A stretch of DNA of 64,000 nt, taken from contig JBNGIQ010009341.1 of assembly GCA_049999765.1 (NCBI GenBank), forward strand, positions 1 through 64,000. The letters run 5' to 3'. This stretch comes from Phaeoceros laevis. Its lineage: Eukaryota; Anthocerotophyta; Anthocerotopsida; Notothyladales. This document shows positions 23,950-34,185 of the stretch, one piece after another; the stretch's first letter is position 1; the number at the start of each line of letters is the position of its first letter. The position numbers and the translations under genes were made by a program. Under the pieces are notes generated by a model. The model saw only the letters and a list, made by a program, of their open reading frames with translations, was not told where the DNA came from and ran no database searches.

Positions 23950-26111
23950 GATGTCTTTGTGAACCTAATGCTGCACGATTGTTGTCCAACCATGACACTT
24001 GTAAGCACCTTGTTCCTCTTGAATCGACTTCCGAAGAGTCGGAGCCCTAAACGGTTCTCTGAGCTTTGGTGAGGGACAGAGCTCAAATCAGCTACGAATC
24101 ATCAGCTATGGCGGATCCAGCAAGTTTGCCCTAGCTTTGCGCAGGTGTGTGCTTGGAACTGAAGTTGGTCGCTTCTGCCGACATTGCCGAGCAAGGACAT
24201 GGTCTTCCTCACCTTTTGGTTTCTTGATCAGGCCGCGTGATGGCGATCCATGTCCTAAGTGCTCCAACGCTGCAGACCGACGTAGTGTTGTATGTGTTCT
24301 CGTCTCACCCAATTTTTAGGTTCCTTCGGAGGTAGTGACTGGCGCAGTTGGGAGAGCGAATCCAAGTGTTCTAGCAGGCCTCTGTAGTACTGACTTTTGT
24401 CGTCACTATGCCTTTCAGGATACTTACACTGTTACACTGATGTGCAGGGGGTGGTCGGGGTCGAAGAAAGACTGCCGTCGGGCATCTGCTGCAGTGCTCG
24501 TATTAGCTTGCATGCTGTCTCTGGAGCAATGGTGGCATCCCTGCATCTTGTGACCAACGAGTGTTCTGATCTTGACCTTTCATCTCCAGCTGGCTGGTAA
24601 AGCTCTCTGTGTGACTGGCCTGCCGTCTGTAGTGCATCTTATGAACAATGGCTGGGTGCAGTTTTTGCTCTTTGCCAGCGTCAGTTTTAAGAAGAGTATG
24701 AATGAGCAGCAGAGTGACTTTGCTGACAACGGACGTTCAATCACGGATTGGTGCAGACTAGAGCAAGAGAGGCAAAGACTGTGTGACAGCCAGCTTATCT
24801 GCATGTCATGAGCTATGCCTGATTACCTGCACCTGGGAACCGTCCCTATCTGTGGAATGATACGAAGTAAAAAGGTCAGGCAGGATGTTTGATTTTGACA
24901 TCAGGACTGTTGGCAGCCTTGACATACCCAAATCAGCTAATCTTTCCTTCAAATTGCTTGTAGGAAGCTTACATGAGGCGCGTTGTATCTAGCTCAGGTC
25001 AATGAGGAGCACGCCTCAGAAGCCGCAACCAGTGTAGAGCAACAGCTGGGCACAGTGAGGTCTTGTGGTAGAGGAAACGCCTCGTAACGGTAATTTGTGT
25101 TCCTGGTTTTGCTTGCTTAGGGCTGCGAAATGTACTTCGTTCGCATATCGTGATTTGATCGTGGTCAGCTTTGGTGAACAATGCATTGATCATGACCTCT
25201 CTAGTGTTGGTGACATATATTTGAGCTCAAATGGTACCGAAGTTTTTCCCTACTCCAGGTGGAGCACAGAGGAGCAGGGATGCTGTAGGAGTGTTGTATG
25301 TTGATGGAGAGTATTAATCAGCTAATCGTCCGATTAGAAGAACATACTACAGAGGGCAAGTACCCCTGGAATGTGAAGAGGTCCATCTTGCCTAGGTACC
25401 AAGTGCAGGCTACGTCAGTAGGAATACTAGTACTGTATACAAGTGAGCTGCCATCACATCTCGACCATCGGGCGGTCGAAGCCTTGTCCACCTTCCGAGG
25501 GGTCACAGAACGAGTGAGTGAGGTCTGAACGGGCCCACCCAGGAGTCTGGAATCAGCCAGACTATCTTTTGTTTGTGTACTTTCGGCGCCTTTTCTTAAG
25601 ATTACAGCAATTTACATTTTCTACACTATATATGTTCCTCCGTGCCAGACTACTTTCGAAGGTCTCCCCTTCCTGCTTGGAAGTTGTGAATGTGCAGCAG
25701 CGAGTGGACGGGGCAGCGCCGCAATGTCGCTACTGGCATCTTCTTCCAAGGCCGACCTGTCACTCTGGGGATGGTGCTTGGCAACGCTATCATGCCCTCC
25801 GAGTTAAAAACGGCCCAGCAGAGGGTTCTTCCCCCCAAATCTGAGGCCGAAGGGAGTGCGCATCCGAAAACCATATTACGGTAGAGTGAACCGCGTAACA
25901 GGGCTTGGTCAGCGGACTGACCCGTAGAATGATGGCGGGTGCGAAGGATGCAGTCCCGGGCGGTGCGGCCAAGGAAATCGTGGTCCTGAGCAACGCAAAA
26001 GACCTGGTAATCTTCCTCAATCCATCCGGTGTTGCTTGCTATTGTGAAACAAAGATTGCTGACCGGCAATTTGGCGTTGTACTGTGGCAGGCAGCAGCTT
26101 GGGTAAAGAAC
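23950..26111. other. 2.2-kb region without a recognised gene
   Basis: Short frames only. One exon-like block at about 24448-24597 is bounded by a CAG acceptor and a GTAAAG donor and reads GVVGVEERLPSGICC onward. No partners or family could be assigned. A 60-codon plus-strand frame near 24137 has two CxxC pairs (CRHC and CPKC), unsupported otherwise. Confidence 0.3.
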
Positions 26112-26650
26112 ATGACCGGAGGAGCGGAGGCGGATTCTGAGGAGGAGGAGCAGCTCGGACCTCTGCGGCTGGGATACCGTCCTTCCAGGTCTCATCCTCA
26201 TTCCAATCCATCTCTGTTGTGGGCTCACACCTTATTCCTGTGCAGACATTGTTTAGTCCAGGTCTTAGGTTACAAAACCTAGGTTTTCCAATCGCAGGAG
26301 CTGGTGTGGGTGTGGTGTGCAGGCTCGGATTGGGAGCCAAGTTCCTGCCTCACTCGCAGGTGCGAACAGCAGCTAGCCCCGTGGAGAAGAAGCTGATGGC
26401 AAAATTGAACATCCAGTCCAAGGATACCACCTACGGGAGGGCATTTCACCAGCAGTGCAAGAAGTACGAGAGAGGCGGTGTAGATGTGGATGACAGAGAC
26501 AGCGATGACGACGAGGTGTTTGAGAGCAGAGCGTCGGCTTTCCAGAGGAGGAGAGTTCAGCAGTCAGCTCAGAGTCTGCTCCAATTCGATGGGTTGAAAA
26601 CTCCTGGTAGACCCAAAAAGAGGAGGAGGAGGAAGAAGAGCTCACGTTAG
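26112..26650 (+). CDS. Small acidic/basic nuclear-type protein, unknown
   Basis: Two exons, 26112-26188 and 26323-26650, splicing in phase to 134 residues. The junction rebuilds a continuous conserved-looking block (GYRPSR-LGLGAKFLPHSQV, then PVEKKLMAKLN). An acidic tract (DDRDSDDDEVFESRASAFQR) and a strongly basic end (PGRPKKRRRRKKSS) follow, which would act as a nuclear or nucleolar localisation signal. The acidic N-terminus is ADSEEEEQ. The layout resembles small eukaryotic nucleolar/rRNA-processing proteins, but I do not recognise the family. An alternative acceptor at 26297 gives a different frame and was not chosen. Confidence 0.6.
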
Positions 26651-27582
26651 GTTTTAGCTCCCTGACTGGTCACCGAGTTCCTCTTGTAACATAGACTAGC
26701 TAGCTTCTCAGACTAGCAGCAGCAGGAGCAACTTAGAATTCTCTAAGCCGAGTTTAGACACATTCAGGACTTCAGCAGCCCTCACACACATGGTTTGGAA
26801 GACATGCCAGTGCTCAGAATGAGCCTAGTCACTGCTCAGGATTGAAGTAGAAGGGTAGACCATAGCTTTTTGCTTTAAGAGCAGCCAAACTTGTACATAT
26901 ATCATCCTTGTTGGTGATCGGGGTGTGCACAACCGTAACATCTCAGGGCAACACCTCAGGTTGTATTTATTGATCACAAGGAGTTCTCTTTTCAGCACAG
27001 GTTTACGTTTCACCAACATGGACTTGAATGTCAACTGCAACTTACAGCTCTACATGTCCAGACTGGTCAAAAGTAGCACATGGCCGTTTTAGGGATCACA
27101 CCTAAAAAGGCCACACGAGTTGCATGTTCACAAGAACTCATGTCCAGGAGAGGCTCCAACGCAAAAAGACAGTGAGATACATGTGAACCTTTGCGAGCTT
27201 TTTGAGAGAAGGTGAGCTCGAGACCAAACAATTCTCCAGCAAAGTGCCCCCGGGGATGCCCTGGGTTGGGAAGGTTGCTGGATGACCTAGTATACACTGA
27301 TCACTCAATTCAACTCAGAGATCTATGCTAATCCAATAAGTCAGTTCTACAGCTCTACTTCAAAAATGGACGATGCTCAATGTGTCCTCAGATTTTCCAC
27401 ATGGGGTTTGTCTTGTTGAGGTTCAACGATGGCCTTCAGTCCACACCTATCATATATATGAACAGGGGGAGTTCCAAGGGCTATCCAGGTTAACGAGCCG
27501 GAAATTCCCCTCACCCATCTGCAATCTGCCCTGGGGGTGCGTTGTTGTTCAAACCGCAACTCCAAGACAGGTCTGCCATGAT
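26651..27582. other. Intergenic, convergent 3' flanks
   Basis: No coding signal recognised between the basic protein (plus) and the calmodulin-like gene (minus). Confidence 0.4.
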
Positions 27583-28071
27583 CTAAAAGATGTTGTCATG
27601 CCAGTTGAATTGCATCATTTCCTTAAACTCCTGGAAATTGACAAGCCCGTCCCCGTCTTTATCCACAGCCTTGATCATTCTGGAGCAATCCTTCAACCCC
27701 CTGTCGGATCGGAAGCAACTCACCACCGCCTGCAACTCTCTCGGCGAGATGAATCCATCGTTGTCGTTATCGAAGACGTGGAACGCATCCAGGAGGCCCT
27801 GGTCCTCTTCTTCTTCTTCTTCCTCACCCGCATCCGACAACTCTCCACAATACTCCTCCGGCACCGCGTTCAAGGACTCACACAACTCCACGAATTCCGC
27901 GTACTCCAGGACGCCGTCCCCATTCTTGTCAGCCGATTCCAAGATGGCCTTGATGTGGTCCCCGAAGTGGCGGCAGTCCGAGAGGTTGAGCTTCCTCACG
28001 AAATTGGCCAGCTCCGTGTGCGTTATCCTCCCATCGCTGTCCTCGTCAATAGCATCAAATATTCTGCGCAT
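27583..28071 (-). CDS. Calmodulin-like protein with four EF-hands
   Basis: 162-codon frame with four canonical 12-residue calcium loops at residues 9-20 (DEDSDGRITHTE), 48-59 (DKNGDGVLEYAE), 101-112 (DNDNDGFISPRE) and 137-148 (DKDGDGLVNFQE). All have Asp at position 1, Gly at 6 and Glu at 12, so all four should bind calcium. The linker between the two EF pairs carries a run of seven Glu (83-89), unusual for CMLs. The first Met lies inside the first EF helix (MRRIF in place of the usual ELRRIF). In-frame codons upstream (ADLADRE) reach a stop 54 nt earlier behind an AG, so a 5' exon may be missing from this model. A calcium sensor, likely cytosolic or nuclear. Confidence 0.88.
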   Translation of the reverse strand: MRRIFDAIDEDSDGRITHTELANFVRKLNLSDCRHFGDHIKAILESADKNGDGVLEYAEFVELCESLNAVPEEYCGELSDAGEEEEEEEDQGLLDAFHVFDNDNDGFISPRELQAVVSCFRSDRGLKDCSRMIKAVDKDGDGLVNFQEFKEMMQFNWHDNIF

Positions 28072-31000
28072 TTCCCTGTCCGCCAGATCTGCTGCTCCAG
28101 CCTTTGGTGACCTCCACCCCGTTGGTGGCTAGTTGCGGTAACTCCTCCTCCTCCCACCGTCGCTGCTTGGAAAGCAAGAGCCGCTGCTGCTCCAAGTTGT
28201 GGCTGTTACTCCGTCTGTGTATGCGTGTTGCTGCTGTGCGAGAATGAGAAGAATGGCTGGACTCACCGGCCAAATCAAGGCACACAGAGGAGCTACTGCG
28301 TGCTTCATGCATGGATTCTTCCAGGCGGCGTGCACGAGGTCGTCCTACTCTTCATGAAGCTTCAGGAGCTGTCTCGGCAATTTCCAAACGAGCCCGAGGA
28401 TCGGTTGAAGTACCAGGCTTCCTGTCCAGGCATGCGCGACGAATGTCGCGTGAAAGTTCCTTCTACCCCTCGGACAAGTACCAGATGATGGGGTGCCTTC
28501 CCACACCAACTGACAGTCACTCTGTTTCGGTACGGCCGTGGCTCTTCCGCGTGAGTACAAATATGTACTGAGACGAAGGAGCTTGGAAACACTGGACTCT
28601 GGAGTCGCAAAACGTGGTTCCACTTTTATTTTTTGTGTATCTCGGGCTTCCACATATTATAAGTTCACCAGTGAAAGTGACAAGTGACCAAACCTCTAGA
28701 GTCTTTTTTGTCCCGCTTCCAGGCTCTGCCATCTCCTTTACCAGGTAATTGCTCTCCTCGGAGACTGCAATTGCCGTGGTGAAACTGGAATGTTTTCATT
28801 CCCTATGCTGTCTGTCTTGGAGACTTCTAGGGTAGTTGAAACTACACGGCACAGAATCAGAATACTGACGACGACGAAGAAAAAGACAGTTCAAGAAACG
28901 TTATTACTGGAACGCCGATTTGACATCATAAAAAACCTTGGCAAATGTCTGCTGCGCTATTTGGATGTGGTTGGTCGAGACGCTTAAATTAACATACGTT
29001 TTATGCAAACTCACCTGTCGTCGGATTCCATCTGTACGGCCAGGGCAGCCTATCCCGTGATGTGAGAACTGCGAGGTTCCTGTGACCAGGGTGGTCTCTG
29101 GACACTACAACATGGAGATGTCTGATCTCTAGCTCGAGGTGTGCATCACCAGGTGTGGGGGCCTTGACGTGCAGTTCTGGAGAGTTCAGTCTGGCATTGT
29201 AAGTGAATGAAGCCACATGCAAGTCTGGCATTTGAAGTAGCGAAAGTGAAGCCAGCTGTCTGTCTCAAGGACATTTGGCACCCAGGTCACATGTGCTGGA
29301 TGCAGAGGCGAGGATTACAGGTCAAAGCCAAAGATGCCTTGCCATTAGGTTTTCATACACATCCGCTTGATAGAGCGTACCAGCTTGTCCCTGTGAACCG
29401 ATAGCCCATTTGCCAATAAATCTGCAACCCAGAACAGGTCTCCACCAGTCCTGTGTGAGTGGAAATGGAGGGGCTCCTCAATACATAACAGATCTCGAAG
29501 TCTTCAGAGAGGAATCCTTCTAACCAGTGTTAAACATCCTTTCGCCTTTCCCTTCCTCTTGGGTTAGGGCCGGTGGATACTGGGGGTCGGGCGTAGTGCG
29601 AAATGCTGATGACAAGAGTACAGACGACACGAACCCTCATGATCGAACCTAGCTGTTGAGTGTTAGTTAGGTGGCGTACCTCACGTCGAAGTTTCGAGTG
29701 TCTGCAACTGTTCGCTGAAGTGATTGCGCTGAAGGACATACATTTGCTGGAGTGCAGAGATAAATGTCCTCCGCAGACCCGAATGTGCACCAGCTCCTTA
29801 CAGAAAGCAAGATAAAGTTCAGCAAGGACACACTACCTCCACTCACTGACCATGCCATTGTCAGCAACTGCCTGCCATGTGATACCAATCTCTTATTTGG
29901 AATCCGCTGAGGATTGAAGTCCTGTCCTGTCCTGGTCGTCACCGCATGTGACGCTGCTCCTGACCGAGTTCGATTTCCACACCGCAAGGCATTAGCACAG
30001 CTCGAGCAGCAAACCTTGTTCCAAAACCCTAACCTGGAGCTCGCTGGAATCCATCGATGATTTCCCCGACATTGAGAGACCTGCACGCACAGCATAAAAC
30101 ACAGGATTGCCGACGAAACTCTACCTTCCCCTGCGGCCTCCGGAGCTCTTCATCCCTCGCAGGTTCTCCCATCGGTGCGAATCTCTGGCATCGCACATTC
30201 GCGCTGAAAAGCCTGCCTTGCCCCAGAACTAAAAAGCCCGGCAGCAGGAAGTGACAAGTCGGACGAGTGACTCGCAATATATCGGTCCCGCCGCTACAGC
30301 CGGCACCAGGTGGCACCGGTCTGGGCTCAGCCGTGACAGAGGAGGCACAAGCTGGGCACGGGAACCTGCAGCCCTACCGGGCTGTAAACACACGCCACCA
30401 CGAGCACCCCCACGGGACAGCACCGGTTGCCGGATGCAGCCCGACGGAGCCCCAGTTCCCCGATGGGAGCCCTTGTCCACGTCAGAAAACCTTCGCCACC
30501 TGGACCGTTGACTGGACAATTGGATTTAAAACTCGACCTGCAGTTGCGCCCTTCCACCCAAAGTCCACCTCCAACCGGTAGTATCCACTGGCCAGCGGAG
30601 CCCGGCCCGGCGCATTATGCGCTTAGGTGTCGTCCGGACAGGCTCGACCCTCCAGGATGATAAAAGCCAGGTAAGCTAAGTGCGGATCGTGAAGCAGCCC
30701 GTTGTCTTCCCCCCCTCCTGAATTGCAGTCTCCCCACTCGGAGTCCTGCCGATCGGTTCTCTCGCAGAGCTCTCGGCTTCACCACACCGCCGGCCGGTAC
30801 GCTACATTCCGTCTCGGTTGCGGAATCGAGGAGGATTTTCTGGCAATTCGACGCCCGCCAGCTGCTGCTACCGAAAGCGAGCTCCGTGCTTGCACGGCCT
30901 GGTAATGTACAACGTGCACTGCTTCCGCTTTTTCGCTGGAGTAGCCTGGAAATGTTGCTTTTAATTGCGTGCTGATTCCTCGGAGTGCGCTTGGGTGCGT

Positions 31001-31328
31001 GTTTCCGTGCTACGCAAATTTGTGTTCAAACATTGCGGAAAGATTTTTAATTGCCAGCCTGCTTGATTCGGCTTTGCATGTAGACCTGTTGCTGACAACT
31101 GCTGTTGCGCTGCTTGATTACTCAAACAGGAGGCAAGAGCAACAGCCGAAGAGGAATTAGGGCGTGCGGCTCGGTGTTGAGAGGATTTTTTTCGCAACTT
31201 GAGAGGAATTTGCAGAACTGGTTGGTACATGCATCCGTCTTGCTGCTGCTGCTGTCCTTGGAACCGCTGGTGTTGTGTGTGCAATATTGAGAAGAGGTGT
31301 TTTGAAGTTCGAAGCTTTTGTTGCAGCA
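28072..31328. other. 3.3-kb region without a recognised gene
   Basis: Scattered frames below 145 codons, none with family motifs. 30260-30900 is GC-rich with open frames on both strands. With the adjacent 30900-31328 it is probably the promoter and leader of the transferrin-like gene. A short CTG run lies at about 31239-31254. Confidence 0.4.
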
Positions 31329-33442
31329 ATGGCGGTCAAGCATCAGACCTTGCTCCTGGCGCTTCTGCTATTCGTTGTCTACTGCTGCGTGAAAGCTGCG
31401 GCAGCTCCGACACCTGCGCCTACTCCTTCTCCTCCTACGGAGGATCCGGAGGAAGAAGAGGGCGAGGCCCCTGAGCCTGGGGTCACTCCTAAAGACGAAG
31501 GTACGCAGGTCCCCCCTAACCTATTGCTCACTTCCGTTGACTTGCAATCGCTCATGAATGTAAGTGGCTAGCTAGCTAATGAGTCCGAATAGATGAACCG
31601 CCAGATTGGTGTGCTCTTCGCTATTGCTAGGAATTCGTGTTGACAAACAAGACATTTATTTTGAGTGGAATAACATTGGCCAGACGTGAGCTTGAGCGTG
31701 AATGTAAACGAAGAATGAGCAGACTGACAGCACAGTTTTGCTTGGGCCAGCTTGCAATTCATGAATGTTGACTTCAGGAGATCAATTGCGTCTTTATAAT
31801 GAATGAAGAATGGCAAGCTTTGAGATGAAAAGGACTTGATCTGACAATTGTTCTAAACCCGTGGCTCCTTGTGCACTTGTAATGTTCAGTGTGGACATGG
31901 TGTGTCGAAGACGCGGACGACAAGCCTACTTGTGACGAGATGACTAAGATCCTCGACAACCTTGATCCGGAGTCCGAACATACACACAACTGGTGAGAGT
32001 GCACTGTGCGTTAGTGGCTAGGTTCATAACTCGATTTTCTCTGCAATCAACGTCATTGCCCTTGGCTCTTTGGAAGATAACGGTTCTGCGATCAATTGAG
32101 GTATCGTCCCAGGTTCTGTCCAGTGCTGATCCTTGTAATTTTATTGGCAGTATCGTTGGAGATGGAGACGAAGACTGCATGAAGAAAGTTCAAGCGGGCG
32201 ATGCCAAGTTTGTAGTCCTTGACGGTGGGGAAATCTGGGAAGCCAACCAACAGTACGGCCTCATTCCTGTCCGAACTGAGCAGTCGTTGCTGGAAGGCAA
32301 GTATTACGGAGTTGGCATCGTTAAGAAGGGGAAGTGCCCAGGCAGTCTGAATGATTTGAAGGGGAAGAAGTCCTGCCACACTGGGTATGGTAGGTCGTCC
32401 GGCTGGGTTCTTCCTGTGACCTACTTCATCAACAACAAGATCATGCCTCTTGTAAAAACGTGAGTGCCTAGTGGGCCCAGTTCTTTCTCTCAAGAGTTAT
32501 CATCAGTTAGATTCACAATTGGAATAACTGCATTTTGTTATTCAAATTAACCCTCTTGATATCTATAGATTGGATGATTAATTAAGAGAATGTTTGGCAA
32601 ACTGATGTTGATCACCAGGGGCCCTCAGTCGAATGACATTGAGTCGGTGAAGGCTTTCTTCAGTGCGTCCTGCGCTGCAAATTCGGATCCTGCGAAGTCC
32701 ATCTGCACGGCGTGCAACACCATAACAGCTTGCACAGAGGCTGACAAGTACTACGACTACGGAGGAGCTTTTAGGGGTCTTGTTGAAGGTGCCTGTGATG
32801 TGGCTTTCACAAAGCACACTATTGTGGCCCAATATGCTGTGGGGGGCACGACTGCACAGGATGACTGGACAGGGCTGCAGGATTCTACGAACTATCAAAT
32901 TCTGTGCCCCAGCAAATACAACGGCAAGGACGTCTGCACTGACGCCAGCAACTACAAAGTCTGCAACTTTGGAGAAGCTCCCGGACATGCCATCATGGTG
33001 TCGCCTTCTTTCCCAGCTTACGAATTGAACGAGTTCCAGAATCTCATGGATGCAGCCAACTCGGACCCAACTTTCAACAACCTGTTCTTTTCTGGTAAAT
33101 GGCCCCGAACCTACTCCGACAGCCAATCGCAAGATGGATTGTAATCCTTTCCTGTTCAAACTTGGCAGTACACTGGCAGTGTATTCACCAGTTTTCCATG
33201 TCGTTGCCGCAGGGAACAACATCAAGGGAAATATTTTCGCAGCAGATGCTTCGAAGACACTGAACTACTCTGGGACCACGCAAGCTCTCCTGGGATCCCT
33301 CTACCCCAGAATCCAGGCCCTGGAAACGATCAACGCGGGTGCATCTCTGGGTGCTTCCGGATCCAACAGTGGTTCCAAGAGTACTGTCAGTTCGCTGATC
33401 GTGTCCATCTTTGCAGGGCTGCTGTATGTCCTAGTGCAGTAG
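31329..33442 (+). CDS. Single-lobe transferrin-like protein, secreted and probably GPI-anchored
   Basis: Five exons (31329-31500, 31890-31992, 32151-32459, 32589-33094, 33213-33442) close in frame to 439 residues. A signal peptide (about 1-26, TLLLALLLFVVYCC core) is followed by a Pro/Thr then Glu-rich linker and one transferrin lobe from about residue 60 (VWTWCVEDADDKPTC). Iron-site residues of the family can be placed: Asp116 in VVLDGGEIW, Tyr143/144 in KYYGVGIVKKG, Tyr252 in YYDYGGAFRG, His328 in APGHAIMV. The synergistic-anion site matches KKSCHTGYGRSSGW, with Thr169 and Arg173. The C-terminus is Ser/Gly-rich, then a hydrophobic end (SSLIVSIFAGLLYVLVQ), the layout of a GPI signal as in metazoan melanotransferrin. 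Predicted extracellular ferric-iron binding at the plasma membrane. The first exon ATG was chosen because it starts the signal peptide. Confidence 0.9.
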
Positions 33443-34185
33443 GTCGGGTTCTTGGGAAACATTTTCAAGAGTAGTGGGTGTGCTCTAGTCAACCCCGTTA
33501 TGATTTTTGTCCAGATACCAGTCTTTCAGATTTGTGAGGCAGCCTGTCCACGGAGCCCCGGGCAACTTGTGTTTGCAATCATCTGTGGGCACGCTTGTGT
33601 TCAAAGATGTGCTGTCCATTGGGTAGTTTAAATAGCTGAGAATCTTCTCAACTTCCAGTAAGCTGCTAACCAGTAAACTGCTTAGCGTAGAAAAACATGT
33701 GTATAGCTATAGGGCTATCCATGAACTTGTATGGTCTTCCAACTCGGAAGCGTGATTTCTATGACGACACTGGTATGCGTGCGGTCATTTTGTATGACCA
33801 CACTGAATACGCAAGTCTACATGTATCCTGCCAGAGAGTATTTTGATCTGAACATATGGAACGTGGAAAGTTTCACGACTACAAGAGGATTTTGTTTTCC
33901 ATGAAATCTTCTACTTTTAGCAGGCCAGGTATGCCTGCCTGCAAACTGAAGGAAGCTTACATGAAACAAAAAACGACCGACCACACTGAAATCAAATTCT
34001 TCTAAGAAATGAAAGGCCTCACATGATCAATAGTCCTACTGCACCTTGTTGAAAGTTGAAACCCAAGAACTCTGAGTTGTTGGTATGCACACGTTGATTC
34101 GGGTGACCTTCGAGAAATTATATACATGACGAAAAAATGAGCTCGGACCTTGAAAACTACTTCGGACGTCGGCACAGAGAACGAA
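33443..34185. other. Convergent intergenic region
   Basis: 3' flanks of the transferrin-like gene and the VDE-related gene. No gene seen. Confidence 0.45.

Noticed and set aside
24137-24319. Possible small zinc-finger protein with two CxxC pairs
   Set aside because: Only 60 codons, no further ligands or splice partners; the spacing does not match a finger class I know.
27373-28110. 245-codon plus-strand open frame
   Set aside because: Antisense to the EF-hand gene, whose four calcium loops make the sense strand certain.
30029-30660. Several overlapping GC-rich frames on both strands
   Set aside because: Overlapping frames in a GC-rich, promoter-like stretch with no conserved motif or splice partners.
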